Of a stretch of 20,393 bases of DNA, positions 1 through 9,248 are shown piece after piece. Position 1 is the first letter of the stretch. Each line of letters opens with the position of its first letter. The position numbers and the translations under genes are program-made. This DNA comes from Chara braunii (Eukaryota; Streptophyta; Charophyceae; Charales; Characeae): NCBI GenBank assembly GCA_003427395.1, contig BFEA01000484.1:519923-540315 (forward strand), given 5' to 3'. The notes under the pieces are model-generated. The model saw only the letters and a list, made by a program, of their open reading frames with translations. It was not told where the DNA came from and did no database searches.

Positions 1-66
1 TCCCCCGCATCGCTCTCTCCCGCACTCCTTTTTCCTTCCCCCCCCTCTTTCTCTCTCCCCGTAACT

Positions 67-71
<5 letters not shown>

Positions 72-148
<77 letters not shown>
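72..148. repeat. (TC)n microsatellite
   Basis: An almost pure TC dinucleotide run on the + strand, flanked by T-rich pyrimidine sequence (about 1-175). It is the first of several long CT/GA tracts in the window. Such polypurine-polypyrimidine DNA can form triplex structures, but nothing here shows a function. Confidence 0.97.
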
Positions 149-153
<5 letters not shown>

Positions 154-2504
154 TTTCTCTCTCTTTTTCTCTTTCTTTATCATCTGAATCTTGGACCCGT
201 CTTGCGCTACTTCTCGCGCCTTTTCTTTTCTCGACCTTCGAGCCAAGCTTGTGAAGTCCGATCGATCCTTCGATTACTCTCGCCCACCAATCAGACGCGA
301 GGTACGGTAGGATCTACCTATTGCGCGACGAGTCTGATTGGTCAATCGCTGAGTCCCGAAGGATCAACATGGCTTCTATAGTGCGCTTTTTTTTAAGTCT
401 TCTCCTCCTGCTTCTCTTCTTACACTTTGACTTTCCCCCTGCATTCTCTCTCCCTTGTCTCCTTCCTCGCCACTATAATGTCCGCAAACTCGCCCGCAAA
501 TCTCTCTTACGTTCTCGACTCCCGAGCCAGCTTTCGGGAAGCAGTGGCTAGGCAGAGTGTTTGATGCGAGTTGGAAAGTCCTGTCGGGCTGTCGATAGGT
601 TGGCCGGTTGCGCGCTTGATCGCCATGACGGACTGTGGGATCTGGGCGAACCGCGTCGAGTTAACGTCACCGAGATGACGATCGCAGTGGTGGGAGTTAG
701 CACGCGGCGGTCGGGATCGTCGGTGCGGGTATGAGGACCGATTGATTGGAGTTGAGTGAGTGATTGACCCAGGGCCATATTGGAATGAACGGCGAATGCG
801 CCTTTTGCGGATCTTTGTCTCAGGCGTGAGTGTACGGCGGCAACGCCGAACTTCCTCTTTTCGGATCTTGTCATCTTCTATCTCGACATTCCTCCCTCGT
901 CTCCCTCTCTCTCCTCTATCTTTGAATGATGATGTGTCTCGATGTTTGTCTCTCTCTCTCTCTCGGATGAGAATGAATGTGTGTGCTTTCCTGTGTGAAA
1001 GAACTTCTTCCGGAACTCTTCCATTAGTTTTCTAGGTAATCCCCAGATATCGAGGAATTGATCCTCTCGTCTTGTGAACGGTGGATGCATGTGTACAATT
1101 CCCTCGGTTGATTTCTGACCAGTATACCTCTGTCATTTTCGCACCTTCCACAGTGAATGTATGTATGGAGATGCTTACCTTTTTGTATTGATTAGACGCC
1201 GCCCTTGGCGGGACTTTGTCCGAGAATGCAAGAGTGTTTAGATCTGTAGTTCTGAATGCGTTGCGCATGCCATCTACCTTATGATGCACGACATCTGCAA
1301 CCGATCTACAGGGCAGCCTTGAGAAACCAGGCGCCCGGGGATCAACCCGCGGTGGCTTACGAAACCTGAGTCGCGGGCCGGTCCCTCAGTTATCTGCATG
1401 ATCCAGTTGATGAATGTTTTCTATCTCTCTTGTGATTGAAAAGGATTGATTGGTGGTTGCGTGAGTGTTTCTTGTTTTTTTTCTTGATGACGTCTCGGAG
1501 TTTTTGCAATTGATTGACATGTGGACTAACAAGCACCCTTCGATCGGGCGCCAGCCTCCCGCACCTCCCGTATCAACACGACCTTTTCCTTACAACGAGG
1601 AAAGGACACGTGTATGCGAGTGGGACATACGAGAAGTTGTCGCACAGATCGGCGGACGATACTACTTCCCTCCGGCAAGCCGTTGTTCGGGGTTCGTAGA
1701 GGCTGGGTTTGTATCGACACGCACTTTCCACCCTACTCAATATTGCTCCCCTTTAACGAGTTGATCGTCATTTTGTGGACGGCAGTGGCACCCCATTGGC
1801 CTCGAACCCTGTGCACAGAGTGCCAGCGTTTCGATCGCGACGAAGCAAAGGGCTTCCATTACCGAATACGGAGTGAAGACGAGCATAAGGAAAGAGCCAC
1901 GCGGCTGAGACCCTCCACATCAGACTCAGAACTGACCAGCGAGGGACGACGGGAATTGATACGAAAACGAGACACGTGAAGCGTGCCAAAGCCCTTCCGC
2001 TCTAAACGACGGGCCGTAGCACGGTGGGAAGCTCGACAATACTTTTTGGATTGAATTTGGATTTTTGTATTTTTGCGCACGGCGCGCGCGCGCATTCCGC
2101 GACGCGCGAAAGCAGCCGACTTACTTGGCACACCCCATCATGCTGTTTTTCTGGGCCTCTTTCCGCACATCTAGTACTCCGAACGAAAGACAGTATAGGG
2201 CCTGAGGTTGCGCGTCACAGGTGGGAGGTATAGGCAGCGCCAGATGTCACCGAGATAGAATCCAGTAGGTCACCGATATGGTAGTCCAAAATGTCATCGA
2301 ACAAGATCAGAATGTCGTGGACAATAAGTCACCAATGTCAGAGGTACAGAGTCCTAATGTAACCGGTGTCCAATCTGTGATGCCGCCGAGTATCAATCCC
2401 AACTAGTATCTCCAAGGTCTCGAATCCGGTAAGTATCACAGCCTCCTACCACCGAAGTCCAAACACTGATCTCTGTCCAACTCGTATCCAAGTCTCCAAT
2501 CTGA
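149..2504. other. Gene-poor stretch, no recognisable gene
   Basis: I find no open frame with recognisable protein character on either strand. Every open frame here is short (under about 125 codons) and rich in Arg, Ser or Leu, as expected by chance in this base composition. A 60-codon frame at 369-551 begins with a Leu-rich, signal-peptide-like stretch but sits in T-rich DNA and has no domain. From about 2240 to 2480 the motif GTCACCGA or close variants recurs irregularly, like a very decayed short tandem repeat. A GAA run follows at 2508-2522. Parts could be intron or 5' flank of an unseen gene. Confidence 0.5.
286..342. promoter_or_regulatory. Inverted pair of CCAAT-box motifs
   Basis: ACCAATCAGAC (286-296) and its exact reverse complement GTCTGATTGGT (332-342) form a perfect 11-bp inverted repeat with a 35-nt spacer. 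Both arms contain a CCAAT core in the ATCAG context favoured by NF-Y. That paired CCAAT boxes suggest a promoter is established knowledge; that this is one is inference, because no gene downstream is recognised. A chance inverted repeat remains possible. Confidence 0.3.
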
Positions 2505-2564
2505 AGACGAAGAAGAAGAAGAAGTCTCAAGGAGAACAAGAAGAGGTGGGGAGGAGAGGTAGAG

Positions 2565-2679
2565 ATGGGGGGAGCTGGTGAGGGGCCTCAGGCCGAACCT
2601 GCAGATAGCAAGCTGGCGTCTTGGCGGCGGTGGGAGTCCTACAGCAGGTCGCTGGAGCTATGGCGCTCCACTGTGTCAG
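2565..2679 (+). CDS. Possible first coding exon of an unknown protein
   Basis: An ATG at 2565, after a GAA-rich leader, opens a 38-codon frame ending in the sequence TCAG followed by GTAAGT (intron starting at 2680), a perfect consensus 5' splice site. The frame is open from 2505, after an in-frame TGA at 2502-2504. The peptide starts MGGAGEGPQAEPADSK and continues with the Trp/Arg-rich stretch SWRRWESYSRSLELWRS. I recognise no family. Exon status rests only on the reading frame and the splice site. I found no matching 3' splice site and next exon in the window. It could be chance, since the next 300 bases are a hairpin-rich, transposon-like region. Confidence 0.25.
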
Positions 2680-2703
2680 GTAAGTCCTCCTCGCTCCTTC
2701 TGG

Positions 2704-2990
2704 ACTGCAGTGCGCTAAACTAGCGCTGCAGTTCCTAACGCTGTGCTGAACCGAAATAGCGCGGCGCTCTCCTGGCTGCTCCCCATTCCAACCTACCGAG
2801 AATGGCTGCTGGACCGGCCTAAGTACCGTCCGGCAGCCGGTCGGCCTCGATGCTGGCCTGCTGCGCCGTGGGCTGAACCGGCAAAATGACCGTTCAGCCC
2901 AGACCGGCGGGCGGCAGCCTCAAGAGCACCACCAGGCCCAAACGGTCATGTCGTTTGGGCCAGACCTGGTCTGCTAGGCGCTGAGGCGCC
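2704..2990. repeat. Cluster of GC-rich hairpins
   Basis: At least five inverted repeats lie within about 290 bases: an imperfect palindrome with CTGCAG at both ends (2704-2731); CCGTCCGG/CCGGTCGG with one mismatch (about 2826-2843); a perfect 9-bp stem GGGCTGAAC (2870-2878) with GTTCAGCCC (2892-2900); a perfect 10-bp stem GGCCCAAACG (2935-2944) with CGTTTGGGCC (2952-2961) around a 7-nt loop; and GGCGC/GCGCC at about 2976-2989. The fourth can be extended by ACCAGG/CCTGGT across a 3-nt bulge. Such clustering is typical of subterminal regions of DNA transposons or of structured non-coding DNA. No transposase is seen. Confidence 0.7.
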
Positions 2991-3768
2991 AACCGGTGGC
3001 CTAATAGGGCCTACTGGGGGGAAAAGGCCTGGCTTTTGGCAAGGCCGGCCTGGGTACCCCCTGAACCAGTATGTAGGGCCTGTGAAGGCCCGTGTGAAAT
3101 CGCAGAATGTAACATAAGGCCTGCAACGGTGCAACCAACACCTGGCGCCTGAAGATGTGACGAGGTTTGAGGGTAGTGGTGCATCTAACGGCACCCCCTT
3201 GACAGGCGACTAGAGCCACAAGGGCAAGGTTCTTTCCTCAGCTATCCCCCATGCTATGCTTGCCGGGGATAAGCAGCAACCGGACTGATGCCCCCCAGAA
3301 TAGATGGGGCCTGTTTTTGTAAAGCCATGAACCTCATGGACACATAACATGCCACTCGAGCAAGGATTCATCTGGCAACGGAGAAGGGAGGACACTCCCC
3401 CAGGCCGGTGACAGGTGTTGTTTAACACTATGATCGACAGATTCATAAAGAAGCTGCACGCTGGGCTGTCTTTCAGAATTCGCTTTTGTTGATGCTTTGA
3501 GCCATACTAGTCTGTCTTGACGTCAGGGGGGAAAAAAACATAAAAAAAATGTCTTCACGCCAGTTGCTACAAGGATGACCACCGACCGACAGCTGCTCAA
3601 GGCGTAGACTAGGAAGAAGACCAGAAGTAGCATCTTCAGCTCTCCCAGCTGGCAGAAAACTCTGTTTGATATTGCACATACATGTATGAATGACAGCCGC
3701 TTCATCTCGCCCACCAGCTGAGTAAAAGCCATGCCCGCCTGCCTCCACATCTTGCTCCGCAGTATCCC
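2991..3768. other. Intergenic sequence without recognisable gene
   Basis: GC-rich at first (many AGGCC/GGCCT motifs around 3000-3070), then of mixed composition. Open frames on the minus strand reach 134 codons but have no domain, no codon structure and no homology I recognise. They overlap one another in different frames, which argues against coding. Confidence 0.5.
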
Positions 3769-3851
3769 CCGAATAGAACGTACGGTCATTGTAGCTATAT
3801 ATCTGGGGCAACCTTCTGGATACCGCTATAATTACCGTACGTTCTATTCGG
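3769..3851. mobile_element. Short palindromic MITE, family A, intact copy
   Basis: An 83-bp element whose ends are a perfect 18-bp inverted repeat: CCGAATAGAACGTACGGT at 3769-3786 and its reverse complement at 3834-3851. Similarity continues inward (CATTGTAGC against AATTATAGC), giving about 27-bp arms around a short centre. It is too small to encode anything and is probably a non-autonomous DNA element. A second, partly eroded copy lies at 8293-8369. I could not define a target-site duplication with confidence. Confidence 0.75.
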
Positions 3852-3981
3852 CGGAAGGTGGTCGCCCGGGCGAGCATGACATGGATCCTGAAACAGCATA
3901 GAACATTATTTATTTCGTTTAATTATTTTCAATCCCCAGCACAATCAAAGCCCACAGGTGCGATAGTTTTTTGGGAAAACG

Positions 3982-4003
3982 AAAAAAAAAAAAAAAAAAA
4001 AAA
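3982..4003. repeat. Poly(A) tract
   Basis: A 22-base A run, followed by a few more A-rich bases up to about 4018. It could be the tail of an old retrotransposed sequence, but the 130 bases before it resemble nothing I recognise. Confidence 0.85.
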
Positions 4004-4096
4004 CGAAAAAAAGAAAAGGAAGACGAGCAATGAATGTGCCCCTCACTGTACGTATGTCATGCATGTCGGTTGGCGGGTCACTCTGCCAGCAGCATA

Positions 4097-4232
4097 GGGC
4101 GAAGCTCCAGTACACAAGTTACACGACATGCATTTGGACGCTTTCTGGACCAGGTGCATTACGGCGAATCCAACATTTCGAACGTATCGGGTCCAGAACC
4201 CGTCCAAACGCATGCAGATCCCAACAAGGGCT
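4097..4232. mobile_element. Palindromic MITE-like element, family B, degenerate copy
   Basis: The left arm contains GCATTTGGACGCTTTCTGG, and the reverse complement of the right arm (about 4190-4232) reads GCGTTTGGACGGGTTCTGG at the same place, so the element is one imperfect palindrome. The outer ends begin GGGCGAAG and end CAAGGGCTT. The same left-arm order (GGGC, CTCCA, TACACA, GCATTTGGAC, TTCTGG, TGCATT) is seen at 7247, which marks a repeated family. It carries no coding capacity. Confidence 0.6.
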
Positions 4233-4331
4233 TTTCTGTGCATTTCAAATTATTTTTCAATCCATACTCTTCAAGTTGTCTCTCCGTGGCTGTGGCCCGT
4301 GTGGCGGGTCGCTGTGGATGCAGCTGACTTG

Positions 4332-4466
4332 CGGCATGCTCACACTACGGTAGGGGACTTCCCTGGATGTACATGACCGCGTTTCCGACCCCGGCCTGGA
4401 TGCACCTGACTGCAATTACCTCCAGAGAGAAGTGGAAAATGTCCTACCTGTAGTGTGAGTACGCCC
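4332..4466. mobile_element. MITE, family C, copy 1
   Basis: A 135-bp element. The left end starts CGGCATGCTCACACTACGG, and the reverse complement of the right end starts GGGCGTACTCACACTACAGG. Similarity runs about 32 bp with few mismatches. The interior has CTGACTGCAATTACCTCC, which resembles CTGACCGCAATCACGTCC in the element at 13427-13546, so both belong to one family. Flanking triplets (TTG left, CTA right) do not match, so no target-site duplication is evident for this copy. Confidence 0.7.
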
Positions 4467-4956
4467 CTACTAAAGTAAAGTAGTCGCCGTTCCCTAACCT
4501 GAAAACGAACTGATATAATAAAGTGTCCGCTCTAACACGGAAACAGGCAGCTTTATGAGAATGGTCGGACTTTCCGTCGCTCGCTTGTGTGTCACGGAAG
4601 GGGACCTCCATTGCTCACAATGTCATGGGAAAGGCGTTGCTGACGACCATGACACCTAGCACATGAATACACGACAATGACGAGGAGGACAAGCGAGGCG
4701 AGGATGATGGCAGTGATGATGGATGGATGGAGATGGATGGAGATGGATGGAGATGGATTGGAGAAAAAACGATGACCGTGAAGATGGCTATGGTGGCGAA
4801 AAAGACGATGGTTGATGACGAGAACGATGATGTTGACACGTGGCACAGCGACGCGGGATCGGAAGGGACGTTCACGGTACGGTAACCCCAGCTGGTTCGA
4901 AATCTGAGAGAAATAGCCGAAATGCAGAGAGACGACGCATGCGGCATTGCCTCTCG
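4467..4956. other. Intergenic sequence with a GATGGATGGA minisatellite
   Basis: No gene recognised. At 4720-4760 a short tandem repeat of GGATGGATGGAGAT-type units occurs on the + strand. A minus-strand open frame runs from 5476 to 4592 across this region and the next repeat, but its sequence is set by the repeats. Confidence 0.6.
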
Positions 4957-5400
4957 CTGAAATGAAATGCATGTCACTGCATTGACTGCAATGCCTCTGT
5001 GCTGTAACGTCTCGTGCCGAAATGCGTCGTCTTTTTTGAATTGGCCTCTTGCTGAGAGCCTGAGATGAAATGGCTCTTGCTGAAATGAAAGGCCTCGTGC
5101 TGCAATGGCTCGTGCTGACATGAAAGGCCTCTTGCTCCAATGGCTCTTGCCGAAATGAAATGGCTCTTGCTGAAAACGAAAGACATCTGGCTGTGACTGA
5201 AATGCCCTCTTGCTGAAATGGCCTCTTGATGAAAAGAGTTTTGCTGCAATGCAGCCTCGTCCTGAGATGAAATGGCTCTTGCCGAAAACGAAAGACATCT
5301 GACTGGTGCTGAAATGCCCTTTTTTGCCGAAAAGAGTTTTGCTGCAATGCGGCCCCGTGCAGAGATGAAAGGCCTCTTGCTGCAGCAGTGGTTCGTTGTG
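4957..5400. repeat. Degenerate minisatellite, about 20-bp unit
   Basis: A loosely conserved unit resembling GGCCTCTTGCTGAAATGAAA or TGGCTCTTGCTGAAATGAAA recurs many times with substitutions and length changes. Larger blocks are also duplicated: GAAAACGAAAGACATCTG is at about 5173 and about 5284, and AAAAGAGTTTTGCTGCAATG at about 5234 and about 5330. A related stray unit (CCTCTTGCTGAAACCGC) appears near 6444. The unit length is not a multiple of three, and the array happens to be open for 294 codons on the minus strand. Confidence 0.8.
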
Positions 5401-5627
5401 AAAAGCCTTCCCTGATCTGATTTCGACTCAGCTCTACTCTACAGGAACACGAGACTAACAAGCTCTGAGGGAGCACGCTTGCTGAAAAGGTGGCGACGAG
5501 CTACCCAAGCAGAAGAAGAAAGCTAAGGCCATCGATAACAGGCCTGGCCCGCGGATATGGTTGGCCATGCCTCTGCTCTGCTGCTCCGTCGGCGAGCTAC
5601 CCAACCAACGTAGGCCCAGACCGAGTA
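5401..5627. other. Short intergenic spacer
   Basis: The GGCGACGAGCTACCCAA motif occurs near 5491 and a close variant GGCGAGCTACCCAACCAA near 5591, suggesting an old duplication of about 100 bp. No gene is recognised. Confidence 0.4.
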
Positions 5628-5661
5628 GTCCTAGTAGTACTACTACTAGTACTACTACTAC

Positions 5662-5707
<46 letters not shown>
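5628..5707. repeat. TAG/TAC trinucleotide repeat with strand switches
   Basis: The tract alternates between TAC units and TAG units and then settles into a long TAG run. TAC and TAG units are reverse complements (GTA/TAC, CTA/TAG), so the first part is self-complementary and can fold back on the pure run. Open frames here translate to Ser or Val homopolymers and are not genes. Confidence 0.9.
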
Positions 5708-5709
<2 letters not shown>

Positions 5710-6282
5710 CTGTGCTCTACCAGCTCTACTACCTAGTGCCGTTTTTACAAATTCAAATAATCAATTACCATTGTTTTGGCAACCTTACGGCTCCAAGAGC
5801 AGACGCCTGGCGTCTGAATCCCACGATGAATCCCACGAGGGCGTCAAAGCGCGTAACAATTTGACTGTTCGACTGTCTTTTTTGGGGATACCGCTAAATA
5901 GATCAATTTGAAAAGACTTCAAACCCATTGCAAGGTTTCCTAAAAGGGAATGAGCCACAGCCACGTTTTGGATATATGCACTTTCCTCGAAGGGAAACTA
6001 ACTTTAGGTAGAATTAATCCTATTCTACGAGGGATACTACTACGACTCTCACTCCCACCTAGATCACACTCTCTTCCCGAAGTGGAGGAAGGGTTAACAA
6101 ACCCAAAAAAAAGAGGAGGAGGAGGGTTAACTTGCAAGAAAACAGCCGAGGGGGGGGGAGAATGATCGAGTCGAGCCCAAAGATGGCGATGTTGTTTTGT
6201 TGTTTTTCACGAAATCGAAAACAAAAAAAAAGGAAAAAGGAAAAAGTGATCTTCAGAAGAAAACGAAACGAGCATTCGAATC
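5708..6282. other. Intergenic sequence without recognisable gene
   Basis: Mixed composition, with short A-rich and G-rich homopolymer runs near 6105-6160 and 6220-6245. No coding frame, RNA gene or element was recognised on either strand. Confidence 0.5.
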
Positions 6283-6370
6283 GACGTGCATTGCATGCAG
6301 CGCCGCAAACCCCCGGCATTGCATGAAGCGGACGTGCATTGCATGCAGCGGACATGCATTGCATGCAGCG
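6283..6370. repeat. 20-bp minisatellite around the palindrome TGCATTGCATGCA
   Basis: Four units: GACGTGCATTGCATGCAGCG at 6283-6302, a shorter variant at 6315-6330, the full unit again at 6331-6350, and GACATGCATTGCATGCAGCG at 6351-6370. Each full unit contains GCATGC and TGCA palindromes, which can form small cruciforms. Confidence 0.9.
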
Positions 6371-6471
6371 GACAGAGACCGGGAAGTGAATTGCCAGGTG
6401 GCCGAAAACGACCGTCCGAGACTCCCCTTGCTGCAAATAAACGCCTCTTGCTGAAACCGCTAGGAGTCCCC

Positions 6472-6503
6472 TGTAGTGGAGGGAGGGGGTTCCCTCCACT
6501 ACA
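6472..6503. repeat. Perfect 13-bp inverted repeat (hairpin)
   Basis: TGTAGTGGAGGGA (6472-6484) and TCCCTCCACTACA (6491-6503) are exact reverse complements around a 6-nt G-rich loop. The CTCCACTACACAGAC sequence at its right side (6494-6508) also occurs in the left end of the family B element (7254-7268). This may be a relic of that element's end. Confidence 0.8.
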
Positions 6504-6758
6504 CAGACATCCATCATATGCCCAACAGGGCCTTCACTGCACCGTTTCTGACAATGCGATCCACGGGATTCCAGGTCATAGACTTGAGCGCGCACGCGCG
6601 CGCTGAGTTCCACCTGCGCCATCCGGCCTATAGCTGCAGCTATACTTCTCGACCGTCCACAGATACATGCACGCACGAAGCATCCGGAATGCATACAGCC
6701 GCAAATACAGGCACGATTCTTACTCTCAATGCCAATCACATGGACCGAAGCACGTCTG

Positions 6759-6789
6759 CACACACACACACACACACACGCGCGCGCGC

Positions 6790-6868
<79 letters not shown>

Positions 6869-7013
6869 GAGAGAGAGGGAGAGAGTGTTCAGTCCTTAGA
6901 GAGAGATTGCGGATCCTTATATATATATATCTATATATACAGAGAGAAAGAGAGAGAGAGAGAGTGTGTGAGAGAGAGAGAGGTAGAGAGAGAGAGAGAA
7001 AGAGAGAGAGAGN

Positions 7014-7077
<64 letters not shown>

Positions 7078-7078
7078 A
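6759..7078. repeat. Compound CA-CG-GA microsatellite with TATA interruption
   Basis: On the + strand, about ten CA repeats pass directly into about seven CG repeats and then into a long GA run (from about 6794), with a TATATATATATCTATATATA island near 6918-6939 and more GA to 7078. One N lies at 7013. Alternating CA/CG is Z-DNA-prone and GA is triplex-prone (established knowledge). Nothing here is coding. Confidence 0.97.
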
Positions 7079-7246
7079 GCAAAGTGATAGAGAAAGAAGA
7101 GTAGGAGGAGTTGGTTCTGAGCCTTTGTGCTCGTCTTCGATGACTATGGCATCCGTGCCCGCTGCATGTCCTACGAGTCTTGCCGGTTGAGAATGTCCCC
7201 CCTTCTTTAGAAACACGAAGAGCAATGGAGATTTGTAACAGGCTTT
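7079..7246. other. Spacer between GA tract and MITE
   Basis: About 170 bases in which I see no gene or repeat of note. Confidence 0.5.
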
Positions 7247-7390
7247 GGGCCTCGCTCCACTACACAGACTATACACGCATTTGGACTCCTTCTGGGGCGG
7301 ATGCATTCAAAATGTTGGACTGGTCCCAATGCACCTGGACGAGAAACCGTCCAGATGCACGTAGAGTCTTGTTTAGTGGAGCGAAGCCCC
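7247..7390. mobile_element. Palindromic MITE, family B, best copy
   Basis: A 144-bp element that is almost one palindrome. The left end starts GGGCCTCGCTCCACTACACA, and the reverse complement of the right end starts GGGGCTTCGCTCCACTAAAC. Arms stay similar through GCATTTGGAC (left) and GCATCTGGAC (right), then GATGCATT against GGTGCATT, for about 65 bp per arm. It has no coding capacity. The related copy is at 4097-4232. The boundary bases are uncertain by a few nucleotides and no target-site duplication is clear. Confidence 0.75.
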
Positions 7391-8292
7391 TTATCTTACC
7401 TTTTCTTACTTCACACATATTGCGGTTTTCGGCAGCGGCTTTCTTTCACATTAGTTCGATTCTCATGGAGCAGTGGTTTCACGGGGTGAGAGTTAAACCA
7501 GTTCCATCGGGCCGGGGGCCGGTTCTTCCTCCCTCCCCCTACGCCCCCTCTCCCCCTCCCCCCCAACAACAACGACAAGTACATGATCACTATAACTTGC
7601 CCGCCCGCCCGCCCGCCTGCCTGCATAATGATCTGTAGGTGATGGCGGCCTCAGACGGAGGGCATTTATCAAAACAGACCTCCAAAATTGTGCGCCCTTG
7701 CCCTCGTCTCAATCACGTCATCTCTTCCACTACCCAATAAAAGACATACACACAACACAACATGTCAAAAACATTACATTCACAACACGGTTCTGCATCC
7801 CTTTTCCCTTAGCCATCGCCTTCCTGAGCACTTAAAAATAACATTAAGCCCCTATTTTATTTACCAGGCTATTGTTTTTTTTGTTTTTTTTTAAAGGCTA
7901 TTGTTACAAACCCTGGTTACGTATAAATAAATTTTGAAAAAAAAAGAAAACAAAGGGAGTCTGGTCGCTGCTAAGGTAACCCCTTCTTTGGCATTGGAAG
8001 CGGGCGTCAGTTTTTTTTTTTTTTAAGTCAAGCATATGGGAGGAGCCGACTACTAGCGGGGGTGATACGAGCAACCGCCACTAGAGGGCTATACCTCACT
8101 TAGACGGCTCCTGTCCATTGGTGGGGAGCTTTACCTGCTGGGAAGCGGGCCGGCGTCAGATCTAATTAACATTATCGGTAGATTTAGGACTATATAATGG
8201 CCCAACAAAACATTGATGACTATTGCTAGTTCAGTATTGCTCCCTTGTGTGTATAGTATCCATAGCATACTACAGTATACTAAAGTCTTCCC
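7391..8292. other. Gene-free stretch
   Basis: Contains a C-rich tract with GCCC repeats (about 7535-7620), T and A runs (7865-7895, 7937-7950, 8010-8026) and a stem-forming pair AGGAGCCGACTA (8041-8052) with its one-mismatch reverse complement ending at 8112. The 72-nt span between these ends is tRNA-sized but has no convincing tRNA arms. No gene is recognised. Confidence 0.5.
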
Positions 8293-8369
8293 TCGAATAG
8301 AACGTACGGGCATTGTCGCTGTATCTAGACTGACAGCTGCCCCAAATGCAGGCATAATTACCGTACGTT
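8293..8369. mobile_element. Short palindromic MITE, family A, eroded copy
   Basis: The left arm CGAATAGAACGTACGG matches the intact copy at 3769-3851 and continues CATTGTCGC (CATTGTAGC there). The right arm ATAATTACCGTACGTT also matches, but the last ten bases of the inverted repeat (CTATTCGG side) are gone and the following GA composite repeat begins directly. This suggests the end was lost where the repeat array expanded or inserted. Confidence 0.7.
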
Positions 8370-8394
8370 AACGATGCTTCCTCGAGCTTGGATG

Positions 8395-8449
<55 letters not shown>

Positions 8450-8991
8450 ATGACGTAAACGACTAGAGTGCTCTTAACGATGCTTGTTGAGCTTTACCTC
8501 CTCGAGATTGTTGGGAGAGAGAGATAGGAGGGAGAGAGAGAGAGGAGTGAGAGAGAGAGAGGAGGGGAAGAGAGAGAGAGAGAGGCGGATGATGTAAACG
8601 AGTAGAATGCTGTTCACGATGCTTGTTGAGTTTTACCTCTTCGAGTTTGTTGAGAAAGAGAGAGAGAGACGCGGGTGACGTAAACGAGTAGAATGCTGTT
8701 AATGATGCTTGTTGATTTTTATTTTTATTTCCATTTTCAAGAGAAACATCAGTGTGGGCAGTCCATTCCTCAGACACGGATTCGAGCCATCTCCAGCCGT
8801 TGTCGGATGTCAATGCCTAATGACTGGCCTTCCGTCTCGAAGGAGGGGGGGGTACACACATATTTGCAAATGCATGGTATGCCTCATTTTCCACAATGGC
8901 AGATTCACATGCATAAAACGTAGAAGAAGAATAGGAACATAGCGAGAAAGATGAGGAGAAAGCGAAAGACGATGCAGAGGAGGTTGCAGAG

Positions 8992-9056
<65 letters not shown>

Positions 9057-9116
9057 GTCTCGGCGCGCTCACCGCGCCACTGAGAGAGAGAGAGAATCCC
9101 GGCGCGATCACCGCGC

Positions 9117-9192
<76 letters not shown>

Positions 9193-9193
9193 N

Positions 9194-9248
<55 letters not shown>

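Noticed and set aside
369-551. 60-codon frame with a signal-peptide-like Leu-rich start
   Set aside because: T-rich DNA readily gives Leu/Phe runs. No further domain, splice support or conservation can be shown.
4592-5476. 294-codon open frame on the minus strand
   Set aside because: Its content is dictated by a degenerate minisatellite and a GATGGATG repeat. A second overlapping frame is also open across the same repeats, and no domain is visible. Kept only as a finding, not called as a gene.
6059-6793. 244-codon open frame on the minus strand
   Set aside because: It starts inside the CA/CG repeat (Cys-Val and Arg-Ala runs) and crosses the 20-bp minisatellite and homopolymers. The Cys/Ala/Met repeats are products of TGCATTGCATGCA units.
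6476-7104. Long open frames through the GA tract (Arg-Glu repeats)
   Set aside because: Pure dinucleotide repeat translation; no protein character outside the repeat.
8041-8112. Possible tRNA (72 nt closed by an 8-bp stem)
   Set aside because: No T-arm GTTCRA sequence, no D arm and no anticodon stem; more likely a degenerate inverted-repeat element.
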